A program made the translations under genes and the position numbers. This document shows positions 1 through 11,017 of a stretch of 64,000 bases of DNA, piece after piece; position 1 is the first letter of the stretch, and the number at the start of each line of letters is the position of its first letter. The DNA is from Kitagawia praeruptora (taxonomy: Eukaryota; Streptophyta; Magnoliopsida; Apiales; Apiaceae). The notes under the pieces were generated by a model. The model had not been told where the DNA came from, made no database searches, and was given only the letters and a program-made list of their open reading frames with translations. The DNA is taken from positions 67,086,001-67,150,000 of the forward strand of contig CM075352.1 in NCBI GenBank assembly GCA_037693485.1. The letters are read 5' to 3'.

Positions 1-2314
1 GATGGTGTATAAGGTGGATGATTGATTTGGAGGAGTTTGATTTTGGAAAGTACGAAAATATAGCCGTTATAATGTCCGATTTTCGTTAGAACGAAATCTG
101 CCCTGTTTTGTGACCCCTGTATTCGTACGGTACCTCACTGCCTAGGTTACCAATTGACCATGAAATGATAGAGCTTAGTTCGTAGATCGTTTTGATATAA
201 GGCGCGTTAAAATCTGATGAACGGTTTAGGAGAAAAGTCAGTTTTAGTGAAAGACGTTCGATAACCGAGAAAACGTAATTGTATCAACTTTGAGGCTAAA
301 GTTACCATACTTAGACATTTTTATAAGTCACGAAATTTTGGGATAGTGTAGTAGGGTGGCCAGAGGACCATTGACAGTTGACCTTATATTAAAATTCGAA
401 ATTTAAAATTTATAAGAAATTTTACAGTCGAGTGTGGTTGTTAGGTGAAATGGTGACAAACACTGAAACTTCGATTGAGCTTATAAATGGTTAAGTCCTT
501 GAACCTTTGGGGTAATAATAATACGTTAAACATATGTTGAAGTGTAAAGGGTTTTGTTATACAAGAGGGTAGTGAGTAAGAGATGTGGTATTCTAATGAC
601 GGTCCTTTTGTGTTTATAGAAATTCCGGAGGAGGGACCAGCCATACTATCAGGATACAGAAACCAAGGCAAGATCCTTCTATCCCTACTTTGAAAATTAT
701 TTATCTTCGGAATAAAAATGATATCATGGAACATATATATATATATATGTGTGATGCTATTGTTGCTATGTTGCAAAGAATATATTTTCCCTGATTTTGG
801 GAATTTAAGAGAGATAGATATGATTTACGAAATATGAATATAGAAATGATTACGAATGGAGCGAATATGCTCTATGGTAAAAGAGATATGAAAGAGAATG
901 GTATCAGTTGTTATCTAGGGTTATATGGTTTATAATACTATATTAAAGATATTTTTTAGTGTTGGTGGTTTAATAAATATTATTTGATTATTATTTACTA
1001 CTCTTAAAGTAGACGGAATATTTTATGAATATAAGAGCATATTTGAATTCTTGAATATAAAGGAGATGTTTGAATCATAATCAAAGTATTATGTTATATA
1101 TATATTTTATAGAAGTAATGTGCGAGAATGGAAATGAGATGAGTGAATGACATATGGAAATGAAAGCGAGAAAATGGAAATGTTGAATGATATTTTGTAA
1201 ATGGAATAACGATTTGACAAAAGGGGGATAGCAACAAAAAGCGTAGGAGGCTGTGTGCTGCACAGTCCAGCAATCAATATTTCATTTCGGCCCAAGAGTT
1301 GCCGAAGGAGGATGTAGTGGTAGACCTTCCTCCTGGGGGATGGTGGCAGACCTACCTCCGTCTACCGGTAGTAAAAAGGGACGGGTACGGAGGACGACTG
1401 ATCATCGTGGCTCACGTATTCGGCAACAATGAAAACCCTAAAATTTTTGAATAAAGAATCGACGATAAAGTTCGGTTGGTATACTGAAAAGGGAAAATGA
1501 TATGAAACGATGGAATTATTGTTATAGATGAAGAGAAACTGATTTTATATTAATTTATATAATTGTTGCATAAGAAGGACATGAGAAGATGATAGAGAGA
1601 GATTTATTCAAGTATTCATATTATCTTGAAATATTACACTGAAAATGTATATTGATGGTTATATTATTTGAGAAGAGAAACTGATACTGTATTATCCTAG
1701 ATTTCTTCTTTATAATAGTAAGTGGATGATGTATTATTAAGTAAGAATTTTATTCTTCCTTGAAGTTTATAAATGGTTTCCGCTTTCATAGATATATATA
1801 TACTTGTCCACATTTTAAATTCTAGTTTACCATATGATCTTGCTGAGCTATTATAGCTCACTCTTGCTACATATCTATATACAGCTAGGTATGCCAATAC
1901 TTCGCAGAACGCCCCGCAAGAGGATAGGGGGAAGGCGACCTTCTGAGAGCACGCTAGCATCGATTCCTGAAGTAGTGATGAGACAGACGGGTGCTGGGAA
2001 CTTTATGTATAATTAAGTGTGCAAGTATGTAATAAACTTTTGATTGTTGAAATGCTTCATGTCGAAGTGTTAATCAGCAATGTACTTAAGTATGATCCTG
2101 GTTTGTAATAACTCTTTTAACTTTCAACTCTAAACTTTTGTTATGGTAAATATTGTTCTCTGAGCATATGACTGGTGTGGGTGTGTTTATTATTGCGGGG
2201 TCAATTGCATAAGTATTAAAAATGGTGAAAAAAAAAACCCAAGAGATATTGATATTGAATGGAAATTGGTCCGTGATGGCCCAGATTTATGACCCCGGAT
2301 TTGGGGCTGTCACA
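1..2314 (+). repeat. Left (5') LTR, truncated by window start
   Basis: Matches 6233-8551 almost base for base and ends TGTCACA at 2314, three bases before the primer binding site. By eye it differs from the right copy at about nine substitutions, plus a TA-repeat length change near 735. No gene is carried; short open frames inside it are chance frames. Confidence 0.9.
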
Positions 2315-2317
2315 GTT

Positions 2318-2329
2318 TGGTATCAGAGC
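2318..2329 (+). other. Primer binding site, tRNA-iMet type
   Basis: TGGTATCAGAGC, complementary to the 3' end of plant initiator methionine tRNA, three bases after the LTR end. It fixes the element's orientation as plus and the LTR end at 2314. Confidence 0.92.
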
Positions 2330-3947
2330 TAAGAGTCATAATGCTCAGGAACAAGAGTGATAATAATAAATGTATTAGTTATGATATAAAATTGTGAACT
2401 TCCATCAAGTTCAAGGGGGGGTTTATCGAACGAAGCGTTTATTCTAAGTAGTGATTATGATTTTATAGATTATTGCTAATAAAGGTTATTATGCCAAAAG
2501 TGTCAAGTTTATGTAGCACATGGGACTGATATGAGAAAAGGGAATATTTGAGGTAACAGGAAGTGTACGTTAGAAAATATTGTGAGTATGTGTGGTATGT
2601 TAGAATATACAATTTAGAAGTATAATTTGAAGGGTCCTTGATACCGGAGCAGTGTCAGGCTAAGACGATCAATATTACGTAAGTATATCGATTAGAGGGT
2701 TGTGTTCTATTATGGATAAAGGCAGAAAGTATCGAGCCAAGTCAAGACTAGGTAAATGACGATAACTGGGAATATAAGACGATAGTTTAAGGCTAAAGAA
2801 TAAGTGTCAAATTTAAGAAATTTTGGAGAGTACGCAGTCTTAGATATATATGGTATTTGAGGAAAACCTTCCATTATTTGGGATTTTAAATTGGGCAGAG
2901 GCTATTAACGGTACCTATTCTTAAATTTTCTAAATCCCTGCTAAATTATGTTATTGAGTTTCAAATTTTCCTCCACCGGTGGGTAATTATTCATTAAGGG
3001 CCAGTATCTTTTTAAAACTTTCTGATACCCTTGAAATGTGTTTCGTCAAAATTGTATTTTATCTATCTTAGCCAAAATATTTCTCTAAGATTATTTTCGA
3101 AAAATGGTGTTTATCATCGTGATTTAAATTTACCTCTATATTTCTTACTCCAACTAAGAGGAATAGCCCTATATGTATACACGGGGACAATCTGTCTGTG
3201 TGATAGAAAGTCGGAGGGGACGCCCTCACTTGTGTGACGTACGGGTTCTTCCATCATATTGATTTCTCAAATATCCTTTTGTTTCAAATAAAAGTTATTT
3301 AAAACTCTTAATTTTATAAATTATTGTGGGACCCTTGCTTGTTTCTGGGTTCGTTTCAATTCAAAGTTTCTTAAATTCTATCAATTGTTTCGAATATAGA
3401 AGATTTCAGTAATGGATGGGATAATGGAAGCAAGGTTTAGGGTATACGTGATTATACGAGGAAACTCGAGATTTCAAGGGAAATTTCAATAAGAGATAAT
3501 TAGAGCTAGAAGCGTTTCGCTATAAAAGAGGAAGGAATTTCGTGAGAAGAAAGGGGTATAATTGAGGATTAGTGAGATAAAAGAATAGGAGGAATTTTAA
3601 GGTATAATTGAGATTTACTATTGAAAGTAAGGTGTATTTTGAGGAAAAAGTCAGAATAAGGATAAACAAGGGAAGTGAGATAATTAATGAAGTTTGTGTA
3701 TTCTGTCTAAATTCTATCGTATTTCGATATTAAATGTTGAGATTCCAGAATATTGATGTATATAAGGTGATTAACTTAAATGAAAAGGGTATTGTGCTAA
3801 AGGTGATACGCTTAATGGTTAAAGTGGAGTTGAGAATATTATGGTATATAAATGAGTTAACTGGTGATATAATTGTGCATATGAGAATGATGTATATATA
3901 CCCTAAATTTGGGTAATTAATGAAGAATATTGCTATATACAGAATCA
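2330..3947 (+). other. Untranslated leader of the gag-only element
   Basis: About 1.6 kb of AT-rich sequence between the primer binding site and the Gag start. I see no coding similarity. Small open frames (for example near 3031-3237) show no recognisable domain. In an intact chromovirus the leader is usually shorter, so part of this may be decayed or replaced sequence. Confidence 0.5.
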
Positions 3948-4573
3948 TGCCGCCTAAGCGTAATAATAGAGCAAATGCAAAGGAAAATGAGAGAGATGAA
4001 GGAAGTCGAAATAGACAGAATGAAAATGCTCATAACGAACAAAATCAGATAGGGCAAGAAAGTAAGAAAAGGAGATGTGAGGGTCAGAAAGGAGGTTCAA
4101 GCGAAGGAAGTTACTTTAACAAGGTTGGTAAGGGACAAAAATCTCAGTTTGTGGGAAAGACAGGGAGTAACAAGACTGTTAGTGAGACTGTGAATCAAGG
4201 TGGTAAGACCTTAGGAACGTTTCAATCCCATCAATCACGACCACCCTTACCAGATTGTAGCAAGTGTGGTAGAAAGCATACGGGAGTGTGTAGGAGGTCG
4301 GAAGTAACTTGCTTTAAGTGCGGACAGAAAGGACACTATTATAACCAGTGCACATCAACTGACAAGATTGATATCAAGTGTTATCAATGTGGGAAACTAG
4401 GACACTTTGCTAGAGATTGCCGTTCCGGTGGGTCATCTGCGCCGGGACAAAGTATGACTGTTTCAAATAAACCTACTGCCAGAGTGTACAACATAACTTT
4501 AGGAGAAGCATTGAAAAAGCCGGATACAGATGCAGGTGAACATTTTCTTTTAGTATTTAAATTTTTAGTGTAA
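3948..4573 (+). CDS. Truncated Gag: nucleocapsid-type zinc-knuckle protein
   Basis: An open frame of about 208 codons starting ATGCCGCCTAAG, the MPPKR start typical of chromovirus Gag (the frame is open upstream to 3920). A hydrophilic N-terminus of some 90 residues is followed by a cysteine/histidine segment: a CSKCGRKHTGVC knuckle, then two CCHC knuckles (CFKCGQKGHYYNQC and CYQCGKLGHFARDC). The capsid domain that should lie between the N-terminus and the knuckles is missing without breaking the frame. Just after the last knuckle, at the ARVYNIT stretch that leads into protease in relatives, similarity stops and the frame ends. The product could bind RNA but lacks the particle-forming part. 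It could be expressed from the LTR promoter. Confidence 0.75.
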
Positions 4574-5111
4574 ATGTTTGGTTAAGAATCAATGTGGTCA
4601 ATGAATGGTGTAAATAAGTTAATAAAATAGATAAGAATAATCTATCTGAGTTAGAACTAAGATATGTTGAACCCGAGAGAGAGAGTAATGATATTTTGGG
4701 GGTAAACCATAGACTTGTTTGGATACGAACAGGAAATATATATTATAGGAAGTATTTTCTTACAATTGTTTCAAGGAATTTTATTCGAGCCGGATTTCTG
4801 GAAGATTTTACAGAGACAAGATATAATAAGATCGAAGTGTGTATATTTTATGTCATGATAGAGATCAACATAGGGATAAACCATAAGTGAGATACACTAT
4901 CATTCAGGGGAGGCCAATGTGGTGGCCGATACCCATAACCAAAAGAGGAATGTTGATGAATGACAAGCAAGTTTATGTTGGTGCATTCTGTGCAAACAAG
5001 ATAGAGATATTATGAAGGAAAAAGGATGGAGAAAGTGGTGTAGAAGTTATAAGGTGTAGATGAAAAGGTATCTATGGACATTTCTGACGTGATTCCGGGA
5101 CGGAATCCTTT
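4574..5111 (+). other. Residual 3' internal region
   Basis: About 540 bases between the Gag remnant and the polypurine tract, where an autonomous element would carry pol. I find no RT, RNase H or integrase motif in any frame; the open frame near 4696-4890 has no recognisable domain. Confidence 0.5.
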
Positions 5112-5125
5112 TAAGGGGGGAAGGA
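5112..5125 (+). other. Polypurine tract
   Basis: TAAGGGGGGAAGGA directly abutting the TGTAATAACC start of the right LTR; the plus-strand primer site of the element. Confidence 0.88.
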
Positions 5126-8100
5126 TGTAATAACCCTAACTTTAACAAAGCTACAGTGATCACATGAATAGTAAATTTCGAGGATTTAGAGAAAGGGTAT
5201 ATAAGTACTCCATAATGGAAACGAAAAATGAATAAACAGAAATCATATTAGTGATATACTAAGGAAATAAGTGACTCGAAATGACGATGGATTTCAACAT
5301 AGAAATATTAAAGGAATTATATATTGAGGAATTAGTGAATTTAAGTTAAACCAAGGGATTTTTAAGTTAAGAGAATGCTAAGGGAATTTGGATTTTATAA
5401 ACGATTTCAAAACCACTGGATAGTGAGATATATTCGAAACGAACCACAATTAGACGAGTCTGGAAACCAAACAACCAAGATTAGTAGAATAACAAGGATT
5501 GTATCACATTATAATTACCAAGAGTACTAGCATTACATTTAGAAAAGAAAATCAAGAAAAGAGAATTATGAAATCACTAGCATGACATCACTTTCCACTA
5601 AATTGTTTTAAGGGGCAAATTAGTACTTTTGCTAGGTTTTAATCACAAATATCTTGCAAAGCTTCCACAAGACACTAGACAAACCAAGATTTAGATCATT
5701 AGATGAGATAAGATCAAGAAACAAGAGCAAAAATCTCTCCCCCTCCATTATCATCATTTTCGGCCAGATTTCCAGCAGCCCAGTAAAACCGCTCTAGAGA
5801 CTTCGTTACTCAGCCAAATTTTGTGTTTTTTATATGGTTAGAAATCTGTTAAGATGCCCTACAACTTTCATTTAGAAGCCTCATCCAGAAAACGTAGGTA
5901 AGGCCTTCGTTTTTCATGTTCTTTCAGCTGCAGTTTAGTAACTCCGAATTGTTAACTTTGTTTTCATGGTTCCTTTAGTTGATTCAAGCTATATTGAGGT
6001 TGTTTAAGGAGTGCCCAAGGTTTATCAAGGATTTTTAAGGGTTATCAAAGCTTCAAGAAGGTATAATCATGCTTGCTCTTTTATGTTTATGATGGATATG
6101 GTTGTGTTTAGTGATTAAGTGGTATAAATGTTATGATTATGATGTTATAAGTGTTTGTAAGTGATTAAAGTTGATTTTGGAAGGAGTATGTGCTTGTAAC
6201 CATGGTTGGTAAGATGACCACATGGTGTAGGTGATGGTGTATAAGGTGGATGATTGATTTGGAGGAGTTTGATTTTGGAAAGTACGAAAATATAGCCGTT
6301 ATAATGTCCGATTTTCGTTAGAACGAAATCTGCCCTGTTTTGTGACCCCTGTATTCGTACGGTACCTCACTGCCTAGGTTACCAATTGACCATGAAATGA
6401 TAGAGCTTAGTTCGTAGATCGTTTTGATATAAGGCGCGTTAAAATCTGATGAACGGTTTAGGAGAAAAGTCAGTTTTAGTGAAAGACGTTCGATAACCGA
6501 GAAAACGTAATTGTATCAACTTTGAGGCTAAAGTTACCATACTTAGACATTTTTATAAGTCACGAAATTTTGGGATAGTGTAGTAGGGTGGCCAGAGGAC
6601 CATTGACAGTTGACCTTATATTAAAATTCGAAATTTAAAATTTATAAGAAATTTTACAGTCGAGTGTGGTTGTTAGGTGAAATGGTGACAAACACTGAAA
6701 CTTCGATTGAGCTTATAAATGGTTAAGTCCTTGAACCTTTGGGGTAATAATAATACGTTAAACATATGTTGAAGTGTAAAGGGTTTTGTTATACAAGAGG
6801 GTAGTGAGTAAGAGATGTGGTATTCTAATGACGGTCCTTTTGTGTTTATAGAAATTCCGGAGGAGGGACCAGCCATACTATCAGGATACAGAAACCAAGG
6901 CAAGATCCTTCTATCCCTACTTTGAAAATTATTTATCTTCGGAATAAAAATGATATCATGGAACATATATATATATATATATATGTGTGATGCTATTGTT
7001 GCTATGTTGCAAAGAATATATTTTCCCTGATTTTGGGAATTTAAGAGAGATAGATATGATTTACGAAATATGAATATAGAAATGATTACGAATGGAGCGA
7101 ATATGCTCTATGGTAAAAGAGATATGAAAGAGAATGGTATCAGTTGTTATCTAGGGTTATATGGTTTATAATACTATATTAAAGATATTTTTTAGTGTTA
7201 GTGGTTTAATAAATATTATTTGATTATTATTTACTACTCTTAAAGTAGACGGAATATTTTATGAATATAAGAGCATATTTGAATTCTTGAATATAAAGGA
7301 GATGTTTGAATCATAATCAAAGTATTATGTTATATATATATTTTATAGAAGTAATGTGCGAGAATGGAAATGAGATGAGTGAATGACATATGGAAATGAA
7401 AGCGAGAAAATGGAAATGTTGAATGATATTTTGTAAATGGAATAACGATTTGACAAAAGGGGGATAGCAACAAAAAGCGTAGGAGGCTGTGTGCTGCACA
7501 GTCCAGCAATCAATATTTCATTTCGGCCCAAGAGTTGCCGAAGGAGGATGTAGTGGTAGACCTTCCTCCTGGGGGATGGTGGCAGACCTACCTCCGTCTA
7601 CCGGTAGTAAAAAGGGACGGGTACGGAGGACGACTGATCATCGTGGCTCACGTATTCGGCAACAATGAAAACCCTAAAATTTTTGAATAAAGAATCGACG
7701 ATAAAGTTCGGTTGGTATACTGAAAAGGGAAAATGATATGAAACGATGGAATTATTGTTATAGATGAAGAGAAACTGATTTTATATTAATTTATATAATT
7801 GTTGCATAAGAAGGACATGAGAAGATGATAGAGAGAGATTTATTCAAGTATTCATATTATCTTGAAATATTACACTGAAAATGTATATTGATGGTTATAT
7901 TATTTGAGAAGAGAAACTGATACTGTATTATCCTAGATTTCTTCTTTATAATAGTAAGTGGATGATGTATTATTAAGTAAGAATTTTATTCTTCCTTGAA
8001 GTTTATAAATGGTTTCCGCTTTCATAGATATATATATACTTGTCCACATTTTAAATTCTAGTTTACCATATGATCTTGCTGAGCTATTATAGCTCACTCT

Positions 8101-8551
8101 TGCTACATATCTATATACAGCTAGGTATGCCAATACTTCGCAGAACGCCCCGCAAGAGGATAGGGGGAAGGCGACCTTCTGAAAGCACGCTAGCATCGAT
8201 TCCTGAAGTAGTGATGAGACAGACGGGTGCTGGGAACTTTATGTATAATTAAGTGTGCAAGTATGTAATAAACTTTTGATTGTTGAAATGCTTCATGTCG
8301 AAGTGTTATTCAGCAATGTACTTAAGTATGATCCTGGTTTGTAATAACTCTTTTAACTCTCAACTTTAAACTTTTATTATAGTAAATGTTGTTCTCTGAG
8401 CATATGACTGGTGTGGGTGTGTTTATTATTGCGGGGTCAATTGCATAAGTATTAAAAATGGTGGAAAAAAAAAACCCAAGAGATATTGATATTGAATGGA
8501 AATTGGTCCGTGATGGCCCAGATTTATGACCCCGGATTTGGGGCTGTCACA
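5126..8551 (+). repeat. Right (3') LTR, complete, 3426 bp
   Basis: Starts TGTAATAACC after the polypurine tract and ends TGTCACA at 8551. It carries (TA)n near 6966 and a box near 8080 resembling one found in Tekay/Del LTRs. The following five bases, GACCA, would be the target-site duplication; the partner lies left of the window. No gene inside. Confidence 0.9.
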
Positions 8552-8675
8552 GACCAGGATCTCCTGCAGCCGACCAGGATCTCCTGCAGCCGACCAGGAT
8601 CTCCTGCAGCCGACCAGGATCTCCTACAGCCGACCAGGATCACCTGGCAGCTGACCAGGACCCTTGTCGGCTGAC
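8552..8675 (+). repeat. 20-bp tandem repeat (about five copies)
   Basis: Unit GACCAGGATCTCCTGCAGCC repeated, the first three copies perfect and the later ones degenerate, ending near GACTAGCTGCCC. It lies between the LTR end at 8551 and another element's 3' LTR, in the position of a Tat-type 3' untranslated region, where tandem repeats are known to occur. Confidence 0.85.
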
Positions 8676-8716
8676 TAGCTGCCCGGAAGAGGCTGCAATT
8701 GTCCCGAGTCTTCTCC

Positions 8717-8990
8717 GATAAGCACAGATTAGTGCCGATTAGCGCAGATTAGTGCCGGTTAAGCACAAATTAGTACCGATTAGCGCCGTTTAGTGCTGTT
8801 TAAGCACTGATTAGTGCCTGTTAGCACAAATTAGTGCCGTTTAGCGCTGTTTATCACCGATTAGTGCCCTTAGTGCCATTTCATGCTATTTAACATTGTT
8901 TAACACTGTTTAAAAGTTGTTTATGGCTGATTAAGCACTGTCTAGTGCCATTTAACACCGCTTTGTGTCGTTCAACATCGTCGTAAATGC
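8717..8990 (+). repeat. Degenerate short repeat built on GATTAGTGCC / GTTTAGCGC
   Basis: More than twenty variants of a roughly 10-12-base word (GATTAGTGCC, GTTAAGCAC, GTTTAGTGC, CATTTAACAC) run head to tail, clearer at the left and fading to the right. It continues the tandem repeats of the previous entry and belongs to the same element tail. Confidence 0.75.
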
Positions 8991-9120
8991 GTCGGTCTCT
9001 CCACGCTTTACATTAAGATGATATTGTTGAAAATACTCACGTAAGAGCAATAAACCCTGACCCAAGTCTCGAGTAAGGCCGTTATAACTTCAAGGAAAAC
9101 CTGATCAATTTTCCTAGAAG

Positions 9121-9132
9121 TTGGGGGGCAAA
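9121..9132 (+). other. Polypurine tract of the resident gypsy element
   Basis: TTGGGGGGCAAA immediately before TGATATGGGC. This G-rich box followed by TGATATGGGCT is common at the 3' LTR of plant gypsy elements. Confidence 0.7.
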
Positions 9133-9630
9133 TGATATGGGCTAAAAGTAAGCCCTAAAGACACATTTAATGTGGCATTAATTAAACTAGAATGGTCCAA
9201 ACGTGGGGCCCACCAGATGGGCCCAAACCCTAATTATAATATTAATTTCGTAATTAATATTAAGGGTAGTAAAACAGCTCAGCAAATAAGAGTCAAACAA
9301 GAATATGATTCTTGCCTGACTTAGCCTCCAAGATACATATCTCAACATGGAAACTGATTCATACATGGAAGGAGACTAGAACCTTCTTCTAGTCGGTGAC
9401 TTGCCCACCAAGTCACCTAACCCTACTACGATTTTAGGGTTTCTCAGCCTATATAAAGGGTCTGACCCCTCATTCTCAGAACTACGTTTGTGGCTTGATT
9501 CTCAATACGAGATACGTAGGCACTCTGTGAGGACCGATCAGTCTCGAACACGGAAACAACCATTAAAGCAAGAAGCTCCCGAACCCTAGCATTAATTGCA
9601 AATTTGTGACCTAGATTTTAATCCACAACA
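9133..9630 (+). repeat. 3' LTR of a gypsy element (probably Tat lineage), 498 bp
   Basis: Starts TGATATGGGC after the polypurine tract and ends AATCCACAACA at 9630 (TG...CA). It contains a TATA-like box (TATATAAAG at 9450) and a leader-like stretch ending near ACCTAGATTTTAATCC. The body of this element lies to the left and was split by the gag-only element, so only repeats, polypurine tract and LTR are in view. The Tat assignment rests on the tandem repeats in the 3' tail and is an inference. Confidence 0.7.
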
Positions 9631-9902
9631 AATATTTTATGTAATTTAGCCAATCATTTTTAGCTAACGCCATTGGAGATGCTCTAATCGTTAGCTATAA
9701 TAGTATAAAATAGAGATTATCTATAATTTGCTGAATCTGTAAGAGTCTGTGCTTCAATGGTATTAGCTACAATCATTAGTTATATTTGAAAAAGAGTATT
9801 TATTGTTATTTTCAAATTTCAAATCCCAACGACTATATTTTAACTACTATATTTCAAAGGTCATAATAGTTGTTGCGAAGGAATTAATAATAAAAAATTA
9901 AA
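9631..9902. other. AT-rich DNA without a recognised gene
   Basis: No coding signal. A GGAGATGCTCT box at 9674 resembles the ends of common plant MITEs and recurs in the same orientation at 11313; no paired opposite end was found. Confidence 0.4.
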
Positions 9903-10249
9903 TTTTTTTTATTCAATACAAATGATGATAAAAATATAATTAATAAAAACATATTTAATGGTATTATTGCAATATTTAAAAATGAGAAAAAGTTGTTAAC
10001 AAACATTACTTTTATATATCATAAAACATATACCTAAAAAAATATTTTATTATATTAGTATTTAACTTTTCTTTATAAATATGTAATTTATATTAAAATA
10101 ATTATTTAAGTAATTAATAAATTTTGTTAACAGTAAAACAATACTTTTACACTTTTTTTGTTTGATAAAATATTTTTACACTTAACAATGTATAAAATTA
10201 AAATAGTAATACATATATATATTTTTCAGTGAAAATCCACAAAATTATT
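9903..10249 (+). repeat. Local tandem duplication, copy 1 (empty site)
   Basis: About 350 bp of AT-rich sequence starting at TTTTTATTCAATACAAATG and repeated immediately to the right. Where copy 2 carries a MITE, this copy reads ACATATATATATTTTTCAGTG without interruption (10211 onward). Confidence 0.85.
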
Positions 10250-10564
10250 ATTTTTTATTCAATACAAATGATGATAAAAAAACATATTTAATGGTATTAT
10301 TGCAATATTCATTATTGCAATATTTAAAAATGAGAAAAAGTTGTTAACAAACATTACTTTTATATATCATAAAACATATAACTAAAAAAATATTTTATTA
10401 TATTAGTATTTAAGTTTTTTTATAAATATGTAATATATGTTAAAATAATTATAAAATAATTAATAAATTTTGTTAATAGTAAAACAATACTTTAATCTTT
10501 TTTTGTTTGATAAAATATTTTTACACTTAACAATATATAAAATTAAAATAGTAATACATATATA

Positions 10565-10941
10565 GGCCATTGTTCCATGGAGAACCATCTTACGTGGAGA
10601 ACCACTTAAAATACTTTATAATTGCTTTATATATAAGGGCCCCGCAGGGGCATATTCAAAAAAAAGTCTTATAATTCTATACTCTATCTATTTATAAAAA
10701 AAAATTACAAAAATTTTTTTTTTTAAAAACTTTTCAAAAAATGATGACGTGGCAACATTTTTTAAATTTTTTTTAAAAGTTTTTTTAAAAATTTTTTTTT
10801 GATGAATGGATAGAGGGTAGAATTATAAGACTTTTATGTGAAGGGGCCCGCCAGGGGCCTTATATAAAGGACTATTTTAATGCATTTTAAGTGGTTCTCC
10901 ACGATTCTCCACGTAAGATGGTTCTCCCTAGAGTGGGACTC

Positions 10942-10942
<1 letters not shown>
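10565..10942. mobile_element. Mutator-type foldback MITE, 378 bp
   Basis: Long terminal inverted repeats: the left arm contains GGAGAACCATCTTACGTGG and an AGAACCACTTAAAAT stretch, the right arm their reverse complements. Flanks are the 9-bp direct repeat ACATATATA (10556-10564 and 10943-10951), the length produced by Mutator-superfamily transposition, although the TA-rich context weakens that. There is no coding capacity. The empty site in the neighbouring duplication copy supports the ends. Confidence 0.8.

Positions 10943-10951
<9 letters not shown>

Positions 10952-10983
<32 letters not shown>
10952..10983. repeat. (TA)n microsatellite
   Basis: Uninterrupted TA dinucleotides directly right of the MITE; the other duplication copy has only a few TA units, so it probably expanded after insertion. 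Confidence 0.9.
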
Positions 10984-10987
<4 letters not shown>

Positions 10988-11017
10988 CAGTGAAACATCC
11001 ACAAAATTTTAGAAACC

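Larger units (their letters stand above)
1..8551 (+). mobile_element. Gag-only gypsy LTR retrotransposon (LARD / TR-GAG-like), left end outside window
   Basis: Two near-identical direct copies (1-2314 and 6233-8551) are the ends of one element. The right LTR is complete (5126-8551, 3426 bp, TGTAATAACC...TGTCACA); the left is cut by the window start. The left LTR is followed by a primer binding site and the right is preceded by a polypurine tract. The interior is only 2.8 kb and encodes a Gag remnant with zinc knuckles; protease, RT, RNase H and integrase are absent. LTR text such as a GAGCTATTATAGCTCA-type box resembles Tekay/Del chromoviruses, and the Gag begins MPPKR as theirs do. Replication would need proteins supplied in trans. 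Inference: a deletion derivative of a chromovirus. Confidence 0.85.
10250..11017 (+). repeat. Local tandem duplication, copy 2 (interrupted by a MITE)
   Basis: Matches copy 1 from TTTTTTATTCAATAC (10250) to AATACATATATA (10564), is interrupted by the MITE at 10565-10942, and resumes through an expanded TA repeat to TTTTCAGTGAAACATCC (about 10985-11017). Confidence 0.8.

Noticed and set aside
441..1960. Minus-strand open frames of 60-111 codons (with copies at 6673-8196)
   Set aside because: They lie in both LTR copies, have no domains and are chance frames of noncoding LTR sequence; the copies are similar only because the LTRs are.
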